The notes under the pieces were generated by a model. It was not told where the DNA came from. It searched no databases and worked only from the letters and a program-made list of their open reading frames with translations. From DATJBC01 sp035515515 (GTDB lineage Bacteria > Actinomycetota > Acidimicrobiia > Acidimicrobiales > UBA8190): DNA of 6,973 nt. The translations under genes were made by a program, and so were the position numbers. This document shows, piece after piece, positions 5,884 through 6,973 of this stretch; within the stretch, counting starts at the first letter, position 1; the number at the start of each line of letters is the position of its first letter. The stretch spans positions 1 through 6,973 of the forward strand of contig DATJBC010000291.1 of assembly GCA_035515515.1 (NCBI GenBank). The letters run 5' to 3'.

Positions 5884-6141
5884 ATGCTCGATACAGTCGA
5901 TGACGGGAACGTGGACGACATCGAGCGGGAGCTGTGCTCGTCGGCCCGGGAGGCTTCCGTCGGATGGGTTCCCTTCGTGAACCGTGACGTCGCATCGATG
6001 ATGCAGCGGGTCGCGGCCTCACGGCGGGAACGTGGACAGCTGATCGAACAGGAGGTGAATCACCTGCTCAGATTCGGCTGTCTGGAGCGTCTCTCTGGGG
6101 ACCAGGCCATCGTGTCACGCAAGTCGCACGAGCCGGGCTAA
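5884..6141 (+). CDS. Small protein of unknown function (85 aa)
   Basis: Starts at ATG 5884 with AAGGAGG (5872-5878) five bases upstream, one of the best ribosome sites in the window, and ends at TAA. I do not recognise a family. The first 20 residues are acidic (MLDTVDDGNVDDIERELC). The middle looks helical (VASMMQRVAASRRERGQLIEQEVNHLLRFG). The end (CLERLSGDQAIVSRKSHEPG) has the feel of a helix plus beta-hairpin wing, but that is too weak to call a DNA-binding domain. There is no signal peptide or membrane segment. It is transcribed divergently from the PPOX operon and has its own DosR-like box, so it is probably induced under the same conditions. The good SD, clean start and compact gene make it very likely real. 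Confidence 0.78.
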   Translation: MLDTVDDGNVDDIERELCSSAREASVGWVPFVNRDVASMMQRVAASRRERGQLIEQEVNHLLRFGCLERLSGDQAIVSRKSHEPG

Positions 6142-6267
6142 GCCTCGTAGACAACCGGCGACAACTGACTCGACTTAGGCGCGAGTCCGGTCGCGAAGAC
6201 CTAGGCACCTTGAGCCACAACGAGGAGTCCCGCCCTTCCCTTCTTGGGGCGCTACATCGGACACGCA

Positions 6268-6300
6268 AGCGTCCGTCCCTCAGTATGAGGGGCGGGCGCT
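6268..6300 (+). terminator. 14-bp hairpin, terminator or structured RNA
   Basis: AGCGTCCGTCCCTC (6268-6281) pairs with GAGGGGCGGGCGCT (6287-6300) across the loop AGTAT. All 14 positions pair in a plus-strand RNA: twelve Watson-Crick and two U-G (6272/6296 and 6276/6292). In a minus-strand RNA those two would be A-C mismatches, so the element favours plus-strand transcripts. It lies 126 bases past the 85-aa gene and 126 bases before the next. No T run follows, as is common for terminators in GC-rich actinobacteria. A processed small RNA is an alternative. Confidence 0.55.
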
Positions 6301-6361
6301 GTCGCGAGTCGATCGCCTGTGGAGCAAGCCTCAGGAGTGTTCGGCCGGCCTGGTGTTGGGC

Positions 6362-6377
6362 GGGGCCAACGGCCCTG
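6362..6377 (+). promoter_or_regulatory. DosR/DevR-like box upstream of the F420-type reductase gene
   Basis: GGGGCCAACGGCCCTG, ending 49 bases before ATG 6426. Its right half (CGGCCCTG) is identical to the box before the PPOX operon and matches the 5802 box in all but the last base. The left half (GGGGC) departs from GGGAC/GGGCC at one position, so it is the weakest of the three. Confidence 0.48.
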
Positions 6378-6413
6378 TCGTCCCAAGCTGGCTTGCGGCA
6401 GAGTTCGTGTGGT

Positions 6414-6423
6414 GGAGGTGATC
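6414..6423 (+). promoter_or_regulatory. Full-length Shine-Dalgarno sequence
   Basis: GGAGGTGATC is complementary to the whole 3' tail of 16S rRNA; the GGAGG core is seven bases before ATG 6426. It fixes the start and predicts high translation. Confidence 0.8.
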
Positions 6424-6425
6424 CC

Positions 6426-6973
6426 ATGCTCTTCGATCGATACACACGCTGGATGTACCGTTCAGGACAGCCCAACTGGCTGGCCCGCCCACAGAATCGT
6501 TTGTCAAGCATCCTGTTCGGAGCGGGCATCTTGCCTCGACGTGCGGGAAGCCTGGAGGTGAAGGGGCGCCGCAGCGGCCGGGCCATTTCCTTCCCGGTTG
6601 TCATCGCCGACTGGAACGGCGGTGAGTATCTCGTTTCGATGCTGGGTGAGCAGGCCAACTGGGTCAAGAACGTGCGCGCGGCCGACGGTGCGGCCGTGCT
6701 CCGGCGCGGCCGTCGACAGGAAGTGAGGTTGGAAGAGCTGGAGGTCGCCGATCGGGCTCCCATCATCCGCCGTTACGCTGCCATTGCCCCCGGAGGCCGT
6801 CCACATCTGCGGCTCCGCCGGGACTCGTCTCTAGCGAGCTGCGAAGCGCTGGCACCGAGCACGCCGGTCTTCCGGATCAAATCCCGTTGCCAGCTTCCTC
6901 CACCTAGTGGGCGCTTCGACCGTCCTGGAAGTGGCGCTTGCGGGCATCGGCGGGCAGGCCGGACCGCCCGGTG
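6426..6973 (+). CDS. Deazaflavin (F420)-dependent nitroreductase/quinone reductase family protein (right end open)
   Basis: Starts at ATG 6426 behind a complete SD. Residues 43-60 (LEVKGRRSGRAISFPVVI) carry the GRRSGR signature of the Ddn/F420H2-quinone reductase family. YLVSMLGEQANWVKNVRAADGAAV (68-91) matches the family's cofactor-binding W-xxN segment, and IAPGGRPHLRL (120-130) then CEALAPSTPVFRI (139-151) match the usual C-terminus. Family members use reduced F420 to reduce quinones and nitro compounds at the membrane face; the N-terminal amphipathic stretch (MLFDRYTRWMYRSGQPNWL) may contact the membrane. The family normally stops shortly after PVFRI, yet this frame continues at least 31 codons to the window edge with weak third-position GC, so the true end may be displaced by a late frameshift or read on. 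A DosR-like box lies upstream. Family assignment is good; the C-terminus is unresolved. Confidence 0.82.
   Translation, partial: MLFDRYTRWMYRSGQPNWLARPQNRLSSILFGAGILPRRAGSLEVKGRRSGRAISFPVVIADWNGGEYLVSMLGEQANWVKNVRAADGAAVLRRGRRQEVRLEELEVADRAPIIRRYAAIAPGGRPHLRLRRDSSLASCEALAPSTPVFRIKSRCQLPPPSGRFDRPGSGACGHRRAGRTAR
6904..6973 (-). CDS. Possible C-terminal end of a convergent minus-strand gene
   Basis: On the minus strand a frame enters from the right edge and ends with TAG at 6906-6904, encoding TGRSGLPADARKRHFQDGRSAH. Nineteen of its 22 third codon positions are G or C, clearly better than the plus-strand reductase frame over the same bases. Only 22 codons are visible, no family is recognisable and chance is not excluded. 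If real, it converges on the reductase gene and marks where that gene should end. Confidence 0.3.
   Translation of the reverse strand, partial: TGRSGLPADARKRHFQDGRSAH

Larger units (their letters stand above)
6142..6425 (+). other. Intergenic region before the F420-type reductase gene
   Basis: 284 bases with no convincing gene. It contains a six-base inverted repeat GACTCG/CGAGTC (6167-6187), a 14-bp hairpin (6268-6300) and a DosR-like box (6362-6377) ahead of the next gene. The small open frames here lack SDs and overlap these elements. Confidence 0.55.

Overview
The window is GC-rich (third codon positions of the real genes are mostly G or C). Its Shine-Dalgarno (SD) sequences are strong, including one complete match to the 16S tail, and GTG starts are used. 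An F420-type (Ddn-like) reductase, a PPOX-fold flavin protein, DosR-like operators and an LAxTG-type sorting signal all point to an actinobacterium. Acidimicrobiia or a relative is my inference; no marker gene fixes the taxon.

Layout. (1) 1-779, minus: N-terminal part of a membrane-anchored protein with one clear transmembrane segment and an extracytoplasmic domain; the rest lies left of the window. (2) 870-4484, minus: a 1204-residue exported surface protein. It has a signal peptide, four homologous beta-rich repeats each carrying a Cys pair, a domain resembling the mycobacterial MTB12/NTF2-like fold, a long Thr/Ser/Pro stalk, and a C-terminal LAFTG motif with transmembrane helix and basic tail. 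Two hairpins fill the 90-base gap between these genes. (3) 4485-5040: a gene-poor stretch holding the promoter region of the surface protein and several perfect inverted repeats. (4) 5041-5700, minus: a two-gene unit, a PPOX-fold flavin-binding protein followed, nine bases after its stop codon, by a 67-residue four-cysteine protein. (5) 5884-6141, plus: an unrecognised 85-residue protein with an excellent SD, divergent from the PPOX gene. (6) 6142-6425: a non-coding stretch with a 14-bp hairpin. (7) 6426 to the right edge, plus: a deazaflavin (F420)-dependent nitroreductase/quinone-reductase family protein. A minus-strand gene may converge on it at the edge.

The most interesting signal is regulatory. 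Three copies of a motif of the form GGGnCnnnCGGCCCT lie about 50-70 bases upstream of, and pointing toward, the three transcription units on the right half (PPOX operon, 85-aa gene, Ddn-like gene). This resembles the actinobacterial DosR/DevR/OsdR (hypoxia/NO dormancy) operator. Flavin- and F420-dependent redox proteins are the kind of genes such regulons contain. The right half therefore looks like a small redox/hypoxia regulon cluster with two uncharacterised small proteins in it. The left half is a separate cell-surface locus.
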